Below, piece after piece: positions 43,599-52,882 of a stretch of DNA of 64,000 bases. Below the pieces are notes generated by a model. The model searched no databases, was not told the DNA's origin, and saw only the letters and a list, made by a program, of their open reading frames with translations. A program made the position numbers and the translations under genes. The stretch comes from Shumkonia mesophila (GTDB lineage Bacteria; Pseudomonadota; Alphaproteobacteria; Rhodospirillales; Shumkoniaceae), in assembly GCF_026163695.1 (NCBI RefSeq), contig NZ_JAOTID010000001.1, forward strand, positions 62,001 to 126,000. The letters are read 5' to 3'. Every line of letters starts with the position of its first letter. Position 1 is the first letter of the stretch.

Positions 43599-44594
43599 TC
43601 AGCCGGTTCCGCGCGTGCCGTTCCCTCGCTGGAGGAGCACGGCGATGATGATGATGGCGCCCTGGATGGCGCCGTTGAGGTAGACGCTGATGGCGCCGGT
43701 AAGGTTGAGGATGTTGCCGATCAGGGTCAGCGTGACGGTGCCGACGACGGTCCCCCAGATGCGCCCGTAGCCGCCCTTGAGCCGGGTGCCGCCGATGATC
43801 ACGGCGGCGATCGCCTCGAGTTCCCACAAGAGGCCGGTGGTGGCCGAGGCCGAGCCCAGGCGCGGCACGTAGATGGCCACGGCCAGCGCGACGCAAAGCC
43901 CCTGGATGACGAAGGCCATCGTCTTCACTGCGTTGACGCTGACTGCCGAATAGCGCGCCACCTGTTCGTTGGAGCCGATCGCCGAGCAGTAGCGGCCGAA
44001 GCGGGTGCGATAGAGAATCACCGCCCCGGCGGCCGCCACCAGCGCAAACAGGATGATCGGATAGGAAATCCCGAAGATGCCGCCGTAATAGAGCGGCCGG
44101 TAGACCGTGCGCACCGCAGGGTCCAGCGACAGTGTGCCGCCGTTGGCCAGGTAGGTGACCAGGGAGCGGAAGATGCCCATGGTGCCGAGGGTGACGATGA
44201 AAGCCTCGATGCGGCCCTTGGTCACCAGCACGCCGTTGACGCCGCCGGCGACGATGCCCAGGCCGACGGAAACGGCGATGCCGGCAGCGACGATGAGAGC
44301 GCCTGCCCCCGCCCCGCCGACCAGGGCGTTCATCGCGATGATGGCGACGCCGGCGATGAAGGCAGCCATGGATCCGACCGAAAGGTCGATCGCCCCGGCC
44401 GCGATGACGAAGGTCGCACCGATGGCGATGATGCCGATGAAGGCCGACCGCGTCAGGACGTTGACGATATTGCTGGGATTGAGGAAGGCCGGATTGACGA
44501 GTGTCGCCAGCACGATCAGCGCGGCGAGCGCCAGGAACGGCCCCCAGACCTTCAGGTCGACCCTAATGGCGGGTCGTCGCGAGGCCGGTGGCAT
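43599..44594 (-). CDS. CUT2-family sugar ABC permease (RbsC-like)
   Basis: 331 residues, BPD_transp_2 family. Core motifs [41 protein letters not shown] and the C-terminal [22 protein letters not shown]. The ATG at 44594 overlaps the ATPase gene by 32 bp; upstream codons in the same frame shadow that gene. Pore subunit for the receptor encoded next. Confidence 0.93.
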   Translation of the reverse strand: MPPASRRPAIRVDLKVWGPFLALAALIVLATLVNPAFLNPSNIVNVLTRSAFIGIIAIGATFVIAAGAIDLSVGSMAAFIAGVAIIAMNALVGGAGAGALIVAAGIAVSVGLGIVAGGVNGVLVTKGRIEAFIVTLGTMGIFRSLVTYLANGGTLSLDPAVRTVYRPLYYGGIFGISYPIILFALVAAAGAVILYRTRFGRYCSAIGSNEQVARYSAVSVNAVKTMAFVIQGLCVALAVAIYVPRLGSASATTGLLWELEAIAAVIIGGTRLKGGYGRIWGTVVGTVTLTLIGNILNLTGAISVYLNGAIQGAIIIIAVLLQRGNGTRGTG

Positions 44595-46065
44595 GGCGGA
44601 CGATCTCGTTCTCATTGATGTCGTTCCCGGCAAGGACGCCCGTGATGGTTCCGCCGTGCATGACGACGGCGCGATGGCAAAGCCCGATGATTTCCGGAAG
44701 GTCCGAAGAGATGACGATGACCGACCCGCCACGGCGGGCGAAGTCGTGCAGGAACAGATAGATCTGCTGCTTGGTGCCGATGTCGATGCCGCGCGTCGGC
44801 TCGTCGACGATCAGGATCTCCGGTTCCACCTGCATGGTCTTGGCGAGCAGCAGTTTCTGCTGATTGCCGCCACTGAGCGCCGATACCGTCGCCTCGAGGC
44901 TGGCGGCCCGGATGTCGAAGTCCTTGGCCGCGCGCTGGAGCGCCGCCCGCTCGCGGCGGTCGTCCAGGAAGACGGTGCCGTAGCGCCTCAGGGCCAGCAG
45001 GGTGAGATTGGGTCGGAGACGCATGTCGACCAGCAGGCCCTTGCCCTTGCGGTCCTCGGTCAGATAGGCGATTCCGGCTGCCGCGGCATCATCGAGCGAA
45101 TGGACCGAAAGCGGCCGGCCATCCCGTTCGATGCGGCCGCCCGTCCGATGGCGCAATCCCAGCGTCCCCTCGATCAACTCCGTCCGTCCGGCCCCGACCA
45201 GGCCCGCGAAGCCCAGGATCTCGCCGCGTCTGAGGTCGAAGGAGGCGTCGGCCACCCAACCCGGAACCGTGAGGCCGGTGACGCTGAACACGATGGCGGC
45301 ATCGTCGGCCGGTGGTTGCGTGGGCAAAAACATGTCGGAGATCGACCGGCCGACCATCAGGCGGGCGATATCGTCATGGCTCAGTTCGGCGGTCGGCCGG
45401 GTGTCGATGCGCCTTCCGTCCCGCAGGACGGTCACCCGATCCGATATCGCCTTCACCTCGTTGAGTTTGTGCGAGATGTAGACGATGCCGACGCCCTGCT
45501 GCTTGAGACGGCGGATCAGACGGAACAGGATCTCGGTCTCGGCGCCGGTCAGTACCGCCGTGGGCTCGTCCATGATGAGCACGCGCACATCCCGGGATAC
45601 CGCCTTGGCGATCTCGACCATCTGCTTTTCCGAGACCGCAAGGTCGAGGACGCGCCTCATCGGATCGACGTCGCAATTGAGGTCGGCCAGCGCCCGGCGC
45701 GACCTGTCGCGCATGGCAGCACAGTCGAGGAAGGGTCCGCGACGGAGTTCACGCCCGAGAAAGATGTTCTCCTCGACCGTCAGATGTTCGGCCAGACTGA
45801 ATTCCTGGTGGATCAGGATGATGCCCCGCGCCTCGGCCCCGCCGCTGTCTGCCAAGGCAACGGGCTGGCCATCAAGGAGAACCTGCCCGACGCTGGGCCG
45901 GTGATAGCCGGAAAGCGCCTTCATCAACGTCGACTTGCCGGCGCCGTTCTCGCCGACCAGCGCATGGACCTCGCCCGCCAGCACGTCGAAATCCACCCCC
46001 TCCAGGACCTGCACCGTCCCGAAGCTCTTGGCGATGTTCCGGCCCGCGAGGATCGGGTTTGCCAT
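44563..46065 (-). CDS. CUT2-family sugar ABC ATP-binding protein, two domains (RbsA-like)
   Basis: 500 residues. Domain 1: Walker [15 protein letters not shown], Walker [13 protein letters not shown] and signature region [15 protein letters not shown] (degenerate, as usual in RbsA). Domain 2: reduced Walker [13 protein letters not shown], signature [15 protein letters not shown], Walker [16 protein letters not shown] 46065 follows the ThuA gene by 11 bp. Confidence 0.93.
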   Translation of the reverse strand: MANPILAGRNIAKSFGTVQVLEGVDFDVLAGEVHALVGENGAGKSTLMKALSGYHRPSVGQVLLDGQPVALADSGGAEARGIILIHQEFSLAEHLTVEENIFLGRELRRGPFLDCAAMRDRSRRALADLNCDVDPMRRVLDLAVSEKQMVEIAKAVSRDVRVLIMDEPTAVLTGAETEILFRLIRRLKQQGVGIVYISHKLNEVKAISDRVTVLRDGRRIDTRPTAELSHDDIARLMVGRSISDMFLPTQPPADDAAIVFSVTGLTVPGWVADASFDLRRGEILGFAGLVGAGRTELIEGTLGLRHRTGGRIERDGRPLSVHSLDDAAAAGIAYLTEDRKGKGLLVDMRLRPNLTLLALRRYGTVFLDDRRERAALQRAAKDFDIRAASLEATVSALSGGNQQKLLLAKTMQVEPEILIVDEPTRGIDIGTKQQIYLFLHDFARRGGSVIVISSDLPEIIGLCHRAVVMHGGTITGVLAGNDINENEIVRHATGLATTRH

Positions 46066-46076
46066 GGCTCCTCTGC

Positions 46077-46724
46077 TCAGGTGTCGGCCGCTGACCAGTT
46101 CAATCCGCGGCGCAGGATTGTCCGCATCTCGGGCACCTCGAACTCGGCCGCCACGTGCCCCAGCGACGTGTAGAACACCCGGCCCTTGCCGTGCCTGCGC
46201 TTCCACACCACCGGCATCACCACGCCGTCGATCCACCACGCGTGATCACCTTTGAATGTGGTGGTGGCCAGGACCTCGTTCGAGGGGTCGACGTGCATGT
46301 AGTACTGCTCCGAGCGATAGGGGAATCGCTCGATGCCCGCCATGATGGGATCATCCGGCCTGGTGACGTCGACCCAATAGTCGATGATCTTGCCGGGATG
46401 GGCGACCCATTGGCCGCCGCACATGAACTGGTAGTCGACGGCCTCGCGAAAGGCATCGCACATGCCGCCGTGGAAGCCGGCCAGACCGACGCCGCCTTCC
46501 ACTGCACGCGTCAGATTGGCGACCTCCGCCTTCTCGATCTTCGCCATGGTATAGATCGGAACAACGAGGCTGAGGTCCTTGATGGCGGGGTCGGCGAAGG
46601 CTGCGGTGGTGGTTTCGACGCGGACATCGAAACCGTCCTCCTTGAGGATGTCGGCCACGATGGCGGCGCAGCGGTCTGGCTCGTGTCCATTCCAGCCGCC
46701 CCACACGATCAAGGCTTTTCGCAT
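46077..46724 (-). CDS. ThuA-family (trehalose-utilisation-like) protein
   Basis: 215 residues, a class I glutamine-amidotransferase-like fold. Visible ThuA features are IVWGGWNGHEPD at the N-terminus, GGVGLAGFHGGMCDAFRE, and VWKRRHGKGRVFYTSLGH at the C-terminus. In rhizobia ThuA works with ThuB (a Gfo/Idh/MocA enzyme) in disaccharide breakdown through 3-keto sugars; here it lies directly next to two such oxidoreductases and behind a LacI-controlled sugar ABC transporter, a thu-like arrangement. Confidence 0.9.
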   Translation of the reverse strand: MRKALIVWGGWNGHEPDRCAAIVADILKEDGFDVRVETTTAAFADPAIKDLSLVVPIYTMAKIEKAEVANLTRAVEGGVGLAGFHGGMCDAFREAVDYQFMCGGQWVAHPGKIIDYWVDVTRPDDPIMAGIERFPYRSEQYYMHVDPSNEVLATTTFKGDHAWWIDGVVMPVVWKRRHGKGRVFYTSLGHVAAEFEVPEMRTILRRGLNWSAADT

Positions 46725-46728
46725 GATC

Positions 46729-47943
46729 TCAACCTCCTGTTTTGCTTGCCGGCGCCGGCGCGGGGCCCAGCCGTCCGTCGATCAGATCGTCGCTCAGGGG
46801 CGCCGGCCTGGTGGCCGAGCTTTCGATGGCGATCCGCCGCCCCGCCGCCGCCGATTTTTCAAAGGCCTCGATGACTTCGAGGACATGCAGGGCAAGCTCG
46901 CCGCTGGCCCGATGGGGTCGGCCGTCCCGCAGGGCGTGCGCCATGTCGGCGAGCCCGATGCCGCGATGGTTGGCGTCCGCGTAGGGCATGTCGGTGGCCA
47001 CGTCGGCCCACTCGCCGCCCTTGGGCAGGATCTGGACTTGGCCGCCGAAACGGTTGGGGTCGGGGACGATCAACGTGGCATCGGTGCCGTAGATCTCGAG
47101 CGGCAGATGCTTGTGCCCGGCAACGTCGAAACTGGTGGCGATCTGGACGACGGCGCCGCAGGCGAATTCCATGATACCGGCGACGTGGGTCGCCACCTCG
47201 ACCTCGACGAACTGCCCGCGTAACGGTTCGCTGAGGATCGGCCGGCGCTCCCGCGCCTTGGTGGCGGAACCGAGGACCGACTTGACCGGCCCCAGCAGGT
47301 TGACCAGGTCGGTGATGTAATAGGGTCCCATATCCAGCATCGGCCCGCCGCCTGGCTGATAATAGAAGGCTGGATTTGGATGCCAGCGTTCGTGGCCCGG
47401 GCACATGAAGAAGGCGGTGCCGCCGACGATGGTGCCCAACGTCCCCTCGTCGACGATGTGCCGGCAGCGCTGATGGGCACCGCCGAAGAAGGTGTCGGGG
47501 GCGCAGCCGACCCGCAGGCCCTTCTGCCGCGCCCGCGCCAACACCGTGCGGCCCTCGTCGCAGCGGATGCCGAGCGGCTTTTCCGAATAGACGTGCTTGC
47601 CGGCCTCCAGCGCCATCAGGCCCACCTCGACGTGGGCCTTGGGGATCGTGAGGTTGAGGATGATCTCGATCTCGGGATCGTCGAGCAGAGCCTCGATTGC
47701 CACCGCCCGCAGTCCGAACTCGGCGGCCTTGGTCTCGGCCACCGCGGGAACGGCGTCGGCCAGCCCCTTGATGTCGAGAACGGGAAATGTCCTGGCGCCG
47801 TTCAGATAGGCGCCCGAGATGTTGCCGCAACCGATGACGCCGATCCCGACCCTCCTCATCGACGGTGCCGCACCCTCTCGCCTGGTCGTGTGTCCTGGCC
47901 GCGTCGCCTGCGGCGGCGCCGAATCCATCCGGTCGTCCATCAT
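46729..47943 (-). CDS. Gfo/Idh/MocA-family oxidoreductase
   Basis: 404 residues from this start. Rossmann motif GIGVIGCGNISGAYL, catalytic Lys in YSEKPLGIRCDEG, and GGGPMLDMGPYYITDLVNLLG. The ATG at 47943 overlaps the upstream gene's stop (ATGATG), which favours translational coupling but gives a 28-residue extension that is poorly structured; a start at 47859 (MRRVGIG) matches the family N-terminus better. It is a paralogue of the next gene upstream, about one-third to one-half identical by eye. Confidence 0.9.
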   Translation of the reverse strand: MMDDRMDSAPPQATRPGHTTRREGAAPSMRRVGIGVIGCGNISGAYLNGARTFPVLDIKGLADAVPAVAETKAAEFGLRAVAIEALLDDPEIEIILNLTIPKAHVEVGLMALEAGKHVYSEKPLGIRCDEGRTVLARARQKGLRVGCAPDTFFGGAHQRCRHIVDEGTLGTIVGGTAFFMCPGHERWHPNPAFYYQPGGGPMLDMGPYYITDLVNLLGPVKSVLGSATKARERRPILSEPLRGQFVEVEVATHVAGIMEFACGAVVQIATSFDVAGHKHLPLEIYGTDATLIVPDPNRFGGQVQILPKGGEWADVATDMPYADANHRGIGLADMAHALRDGRPHRASGELALHVLEVIEAFEKSAAAGRRIAIESSATRPAPLSDDLIDGRLGPAPAPASKTGG

Positions 47944-49127
47944 TCCCCCGCAGAGCTCACATGCGGGGTGGCGGTCCTGCCTGCCGCTTTCACAGGCGTC
48001 TTTCCCATCAAGGCTTCCACCTCGGCGATGGAGAGGCTGGCAGGGCGGATGCATGACGTCCCGATGGAGACCGCCCGCGATTCCCGGGCGGACAGCAGAA
48101 TGCCTTCCAGGACATCGAGCACGTGAAGGCCCAACTTTCCATCGCACCGGTGCGGCCGACCCTCGGCAATCGCCGCCGCCATATCCGCCAACCCGATGGC
48201 GCGATAGTCGGCGACCATACCCCGCCGGGTCTGGCGGTTGTGTCTCGCCAAGGGATGGCCGTCGTCCGGCACGGCCACGAGCGGGCCATCCCTTTCGGTC
48301 AGCTTCACCTCGCCGCCGAAGAAGTTGGGGTCGGGCACCACCATCGATCCGGCCTCGCCATAGATCTCGATGTTGTTGTGCCCATGGTGCCAGACGTCCC
48401 AGCTGGCGCTGAAGGAGACCAGCGCACCGGATGTGAATTCCAGGATGCAATGGATCGACGTCGGCGTTTCGACGGCGATCTTCTCGCCCTGCCGTGGCCC
48501 GCTGCCGATCGTGCGGGTCGCAAAGGGTGTCGCCGCCATGGCGCTGACCTTCCTGACCGGGCCCATCAGATTGACCAGCATGGTGACGTAGTACGGGCCG
48601 AGGTCGAGCACCGGCCCCCCGCCCTCCCGGTAAAGGAAGTCGGGATTGGGGTGCCAGCTCTCGGCTCCCCGCGACATTACGTAGCAGGCTCCCCCGACGA
48701 TCCCGCCGATCTTCCCCGCATCGACAAGGGAACGGGCCGTCTGTCCCGCCGCGCCGAGGAAGGTGTCGGGGGCCGACCCCAGTCGCAACCCAATGCGTTC
48801 CGCGACTTCAACCAACTTCCGGCCCAGCGGGGCCGTCGCCGCCAGCGGCTTTTCGGTATAGACGTGCTTGCCGGCCTCGAGCGCCGCCAGCGAGATCTCG
48901 TAATGAGCCGCCGGAATTGTCAGGTTGATGACGAGCTCGATGTCGTCGGCCTCAAGCAGGTCGACAACCGGGCTGTACCGCACGCCGTACCGATCGGCGC
49001 ATCGTTTCGATGCCGCGTCGAATAGATCGGCGCAGGCGCGAATCTCGACGCCCGGGAATAGGGCCGCGTTGTCGAAGTATCGACTCGAGATGTTTCCGCA
49101 GCCGACGATGCCAATGCCGAGCGCCAT
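47940..49127 (-). CDS. Gfo/Idh/MocA-family oxidoreductase
   Basis: 395 residues. Rossmann motif GIGIVGCGNISSRYF, catalytic Lys in YTEKPLAATAPLG, and the substrate-site block GGGPVLDLGPYYVTMLVNLMG. Paralogue of the downstream gene, sharing the same block order, so an old duplication or two steps of the same oxidation (for example oxidation of a glycoside to its 3-keto form and reduction of the product) is likely. It begins 1 bp after the TIM-barrel gene stop. Confidence 0.93.
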   Translation of the reverse strand: MALGIGIVGCGNISSRYFDNAALFPGVEIRACADLFDAASKRCADRYGVRYSPVVDLLEADDIELVINLTIPAAHYEISLAALEAGKHVYTEKPLAATAPLGRKLVEVAERIGLRLGSAPDTFLGAAGQTARSLVDAGKIGGIVGGACYVMSRGAESWHPNPDFLYREGGGPVLDLGPYYVTMLVNLMGPVRKVSAMAATPFATRTIGSGPRQGEKIAVETPTSIHCILEFTSGALVSFSASWDVWHHGHNNIEIYGEAGSMVVPDPNFFGGEVKLTERDGPLVAVPDDGHPLARHNRQTRRGMVADYRAIGLADMAAAIAEGRPHRCDGKLGLHVLDVLEGILLSARESRAVSIGTSCIRPASLSIAEVEALMGKTPVKAAGRTATPHVSSAGE

Positions 49128-49128
49128 C

Positions 49129-49896
49129 TCAATGGCCCCCCGTCATGCGCAGGAACGCCTCGGCCGAACGCCGGGCGAACCGCCGGTAGTCCGAAGGCTT
49201 GTCGTGCTCGACGGTGAAGACGGCCGGGTGCAGCCTCTCGATCGCCGGCCACAGGGCCTGCCAGTCAATGACGCCATGGCCGAGATCGGCCCAGCCGTCT
49301 TCATCCAGGCACGCGCCGGCCGGCGCGATATCCTTCAGGTGGATTGAAAAGACCCGATCGCCGAACTTGGAGAACCAGACGGCGGGGTCCTGCTTGGCGC
49401 GATAGAGCCAGCCGATGTCCACCTGCCAGAGCACCGATGGGGCCCCGCCCAGGAGATGATCGAGCGGCATCGAACCGTCTTCGAGCCGGGCAAACTCGAA
49501 GGCATGGTTGTGCCAAGCGAGCCGCAGGCCGGCGCCCTCGAACATTTCGGCGCAGCCCTTGAGCTCCCTGGCGGTCGCCCGCCAGCCCGCCAGATCCTTT
49601 TCGCGCTCCGGCACCGGCAGGGCCGACACCACGGCGACGTCCATTCCCAGGACCTTGGCGATATCGATCGTCCGCGCCGGGTCATCGCGGATTTCGCCGA
49701 ATCCGAAATGGCCGGTCGCCGCCCGCAGGCCATAGCGCTTCAATCCTTGGCGAAGGCCGTCGACGTCCTCGTACAGCCCCCGGTAAGGCTCGGCCTGCCC
49801 GTATCCGACATCGGCCAGGACCTTCAGCTTGGCGTCGAGCGACGGCTCGGCGCGCGCACTGTAAAGTTGGAACGACAGATTGGCCGCGTTGGTCAT
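49129..49896 (-). CDS. TIM-barrel sugar isomerase/epimerase
   Basis: 255 residues. The AP-endonuclease-2-like barrel shows LSFQLYSARAEP, GYGQAEPYRGLYEDV, LAWHNHAFEF, VLWQVDIGWLYRA, and FSIHLKDIAP, with His and Asp/Glu metal ligands. ATG 49896 has GGAGGAA. Proteins of this type next to Gfo/Idh/MocA enzymes can act on 3-keto-glycosides or as keto-sugar epimerases. Position: after the CUT1 ATPase. Confidence 0.9.
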   Translation of the reverse strand: MTNAANLSFQLYSARAEPSLDAKLKVLADVGYGQAEPYRGLYEDVDGLRQGLKRYGLRAATGHFGFGEIRDDPARTIDIAKVLGMDVAVVSALPVPEREKDLAGWRATARELKGCAEMFEGAGLRLAWHNHAFEFARLEDGSMPLDHLLGGAPSVLWQVDIGWLYRAKQDPAVWFSKFGDRVFSIHLKDIAPAGACLDEDGWADLGHGVIDWQALWPAIERLHPAVFTVEHDKPSDYRRFARRSAEAFLRMTGGH

Positions 49897-49931
49897 GGAA
49901 TTTCCTCCGAAAGGCTCGCCGGCACGACGCG

Positions 49932-51017
49932 TCATAGACGCAGGCCGTTTTCGACATCGAAAAGGGAAACGCGGGCGGGATCGAACGAGACAGCCAGCTT
50001 CTCGCCTTCGGCGACCGGTCGGCCCGAATCCACTCTCACCGAAACCGAATGCTGGCCACACTGGCACCACAGGACGGTGTCGGCGCCCATCGGCTCGACC
50101 AGATCGACGGAAGCCTCGGCGATGAACGTTCCGGGCTCCCTCGCATCGACCGTGATGTTCTCGGGGCGCACGCCCATCAGGACACGATGCCGGTCCTGCA
50201 GAATCCGGTGGAAGGGATAGGCCGCCAAAGGAACGTCGAACGCCCCGTTCTTGAATCGTGGCGCGCCGTCCGCCACAGCGATCTCGCCTTCCACGAAATT
50301 CATGGCGGGCGAGCCAATGAACGAGGCGACAAACAGGTTGGCGGGGGCGTCGTAGATGTCGCGGGGCGTGCCCAACTGCTGGATGATGCCGTTCTTCATG
50401 ACGGCGATGCGGTCGGCCAGGGTCAGCGCCTCGATCTGGTCGTGGGTGACATAGATCATGGTGCTGCCGAGGTTGCGGTGCAGCCGCTTGATCTCGACCC
50501 GCAATTCGTTGCGCAGCTTGGCGTCCAGGTTGGACAACGGCTCGTCGAACAGGAAAACCCCGGCATGGCGTACCAAGGCGCGCCCGATCGCCACGCGCTG
50601 ACGCTGGCCCCCGGAAAGCTGCGCCGGGCGCCGATCGAGCAGCTCGCTGATCTGCAGGAAGTCGGCCGCCTCCTGTACCCGGCGCTCGATCTCGCGGCGC
50701 GGCAGCCTGGCGACCTTCAGGCCGAACGCCAGGTTCCCCCGTACCGTCATCTTGGGGTAGAGGGCATAGGACTGGAACACCATGGCGATGCCGCGGTCCT
50801 TGGGCTCGACGTCGGTGACGTCGCGACCGCCGATCTCGATGGCGCCGGAGGCCGGATCGATCAGTCCGGCAATGGTGTTCAGCAGCGTCGATTTGCCGCA
50901 GCCAGACGGCCCGAGGAGGACCAGGAACTCGCCCTGGTTGACGGCCAGATGCAGGTCGCGAAGGACCTGCAGGCTGCCGAACGAGACGCAGAGGTTGTTG
51001 ATCGTGATGGCGGACAT
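49932..51017 (-). CDS. CUT1-family sugar ABC ATP-binding protein (UgpC/MalK-like)
   Basis: 361 residues. Walker [15 protein letters not shown], signature [16 protein letters not shown], Walker [12 protein letters not shown], and the C-terminal TOBE regulatory domain (MGVRPENITVDA). It energises the permease pair encoded immediately upstream, with the permease stop 4 bp before its start. Confidence 0.94.
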   Translation of the reverse strand: MSAITINNLCVSFGSLQVLRDLHLAVNQGEFLVLLGPSGCGKSTLLNTIAGLIDPASGAIEIGGRDVTDVEPKDRGIAMVFQSYALYPKMTVRGNLAFGLKVARLPRREIERRVQEAADFLQISELLDRRPAQLSGGQRQRVAIGRALVRHAGVFLFDEPLSNLDAKLRNELRVEIKRLHRNLGSTMIYVTHDQIEALTLADRIAVMKNGIIQQLGTPRDIYDAPANLFVASFIGSPAMNFVEGEIAVADGAPRFKNGAFDVPLAAYPFHRILQDRHRVLMGVRPENITVDAREPGTFIAEASVDLVEPMGADTVLWCQCGQHSVSVRVDSGRPVAEGEKLAVSFDPARVSLFDVENGLRL

Positions 51018-51021
51018 GGCT

Positions 51022-51933
51022 CTATCCCTTCACCGCGCCCGCCGCGATGCCGCGGACGAACCACTTGCCGGAAATGAAGTAGATGGCGAGAGGCACGAAA
51101 GCCGTGAGGATGGTCGCGGCCATTTCGATGTTGTATTCGCGCTCGCCGAACTGGCTGTTGACGATGTTGTTCAGCTGCACCGTCATCGGCAGGTTCTCAC
51201 GCCCGGCGAAGACCAGGCCGAGGAGGAAGTCGTTCCAGATGCCGGTGACCTGCCAGATGATGGCGACGATGAGGATCGGCGTCGACATCGGCAGCATGAT
51301 CATCAGGAAGATCCGCCAGAAGCCGGCGCCGTCGACGCGCGCCGCCTTGAACAGTTCCTCGGGAATCCCGGAATAGTAGTTGCGGAAGATGAGCGTCATG
51401 GCCGGCAGGCCGAAGATGACGTGAACCAGGATGATCCCCGGAAGCGTCCCGTAAATGCCGATCGTCGCGAACATCTGCACCAGCGGGAAAAGGTAGATCT
51501 GGTAGGGAATGAACATGCCGGTCATCAGCACGGCGAACACCAGGTTCGCATAGCGGAAACGCCAGAACGTCAGGGCGTAGCCGTTGATGGCGCCGACCAT
51601 TACCGAGATCGCCACGCCCGGAACCACGATCCGCACCGAGTTCCAGAACCCGACTCTGATTCCATTGCAATTCAGCCCCGTGCAGGCCGACGTCCAGGCC
51701 TTGATCCAGGCCTCGAAATTGAGGGCCTGCGGCAACGTGATGAGCGTGCCGTTGCGGATCTCCTCGATGGTCTTGAACGAGGTGATCAGCATGATGAAGA
51801 GCGGCAGCGCGAAGAACAGCGCCGAGGAGACGAGAAACGCGTAGAGCCCGATCCGCGCGGGGGTGATGATCGCCTTGCGACGTCCGGCGCGCAGGACGCC
51901 GCCGACGGTGGCCGCGGTCGCATTGACGTTCAT
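51022..51933 (-). CDS. CUT1-family sugar ABC permease (MalG-like)
   Basis: 303 residues with six expected helices. The EAA loop is KAARVDGAGFWRIFLMIMLP, and the protein ends with the usual WFVRGIAAGAVKG motif of MalG-type permeases. The ATG at 51933 overlaps the upstream permease stop (ATGA). Confidence 0.93.
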   Translation of the reverse strand: MNVNATAATVGGVLRAGRRKAIITPARIGLYAFLVSSALFFALPLFIMLITSFKTIEEIRNGTLITLPQALNFEAWIKAWTSACTGLNCNGIRVGFWNSVRIVVPGVAISVMVGAINGYALTFWRFRYANLVFAVLMTGMFIPYQIYLFPLVQMFATIGIYGTLPGIILVHVIFGLPAMTLIFRNYYSGIPEELFKAARVDGAGFWRIFLMIMLPMSTPILIVAIIWQVTGIWNDFLLGLVFAGRENLPMTVQLNNIVNSQFGEREYNIEMAATILTAFVPLAIYFISGKWFVRGIAAGAVKG

Positions 51934-52808
51934 CTGGCGCCCCCTGATGCTTGGTCCTTGCGGTACCAGCGCGCGTAGAGGACGGGCGCGGCGATCGAGA
52001 TGACCATGACCAGCATGACCACGGCGCCGGCTGTCGCCCGGCCGATGCTCTGGCGCTCGAACAGGTAGTCCATCACGTATTTGGCGGGGACTTCGGTGGC
52101 GATACCGGGGCCGCCCTTGGTCATGGCGACGACGATGTCGTAAGCCTTGACGGCCTGTGCCGACAGCAGGAACGCACAGGTCGCGACCATCGGCGCCAGG
52201 ATCGGCAGAATGACCTGGACGTACATCCGCCAGGCAGGAATACCGTCGATCCTGCTGACCTTCCAGATTTCCGCGTCGACGCTGCGCAACCCGGCCAGCA
52301 GCAGGGCCATGACGAAGCCCGCTCCGTGCCAGATGCCGGCGATGACGAGGGTGTAGATCGCCATGTCGCGATTGACGATCCAGTCGAAGGAGAACGACTC
52401 CCACCCCCATTCGCGGACCAGGTGCTGGAGGCCGAGCGTCGGGTTCAGCATCCACTGCCAGACGAGGCCGGTGACAATGAAGGACAGCGCGTGGGGATAG
52501 AGATAGATGGTACGCAGCGTATTTTCGGCCCGCACCCGCTGGTCGATGAAGATCGCCATCAGGTAGCCGACGATGAGGCAGCCGACGATGTAGGCCGCGC
52601 CGAAGAGAAACATGTTCTCCAGCGAGATCATCCATCGGCTGCTTCGGAACAGCGACACGTACTGATCGAGGCCGACGAAATCGTAGGTCGGCAGCGATCG
52701 CGACGAAGTGAAGGAGATGCGCACCGTCCACAGGATGCAGCCGACGTAGACAACGGCCACGATCACCATGGTCGGCAGCATTGCGAACTTGGCGGCCAGG
52801 CGTCGCAT
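51930..52808 (-). CDS. CUT1-family sugar ABC permease (MalF-like)
   Basis: 292 residues, membrane helices from the N-terminus; the EAA loop is WKVSRIDGIPAWRMYVQVILP. The tail FERQSIGRATAGAVVMLVM is typical of MalF/UgpA proteins. It starts 74 bp after the binding-protein gene. Confidence 0.93.
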   Translation of the reverse strand: MRRLAAKFAMLPTMVIVAVVYVGCILWTVRISFTSSRSLPTYDFVGLDQYVSLFRSSRWMISLENMFLFGAAYIVGCLIVGYLMAIFIDQRVRAENTLRTIYLYPHALSFIVTGLVWQWMLNPTLGLQHLVREWGWESFSFDWIVNRDMAIYTLVIAGIWHGAGFVMALLLAGLRSVDAEIWKVSRIDGIPAWRMYVQVILPILAPMVATCAFLLSAQAVKAYDIVVAMTKGGPGIATEVPAKYVMDYLFERQSIGRATAGAVVMLVMVISIAAPVLYARWYRKDQASGGAR

Positions 52809-52882
52809 GGGCTCTCCCGCTCCGGGGCGGCCGGCCGCGAGGGCCGGCTATCGCCCGCTTTCCTGTTTGGGGATCGTCCGCG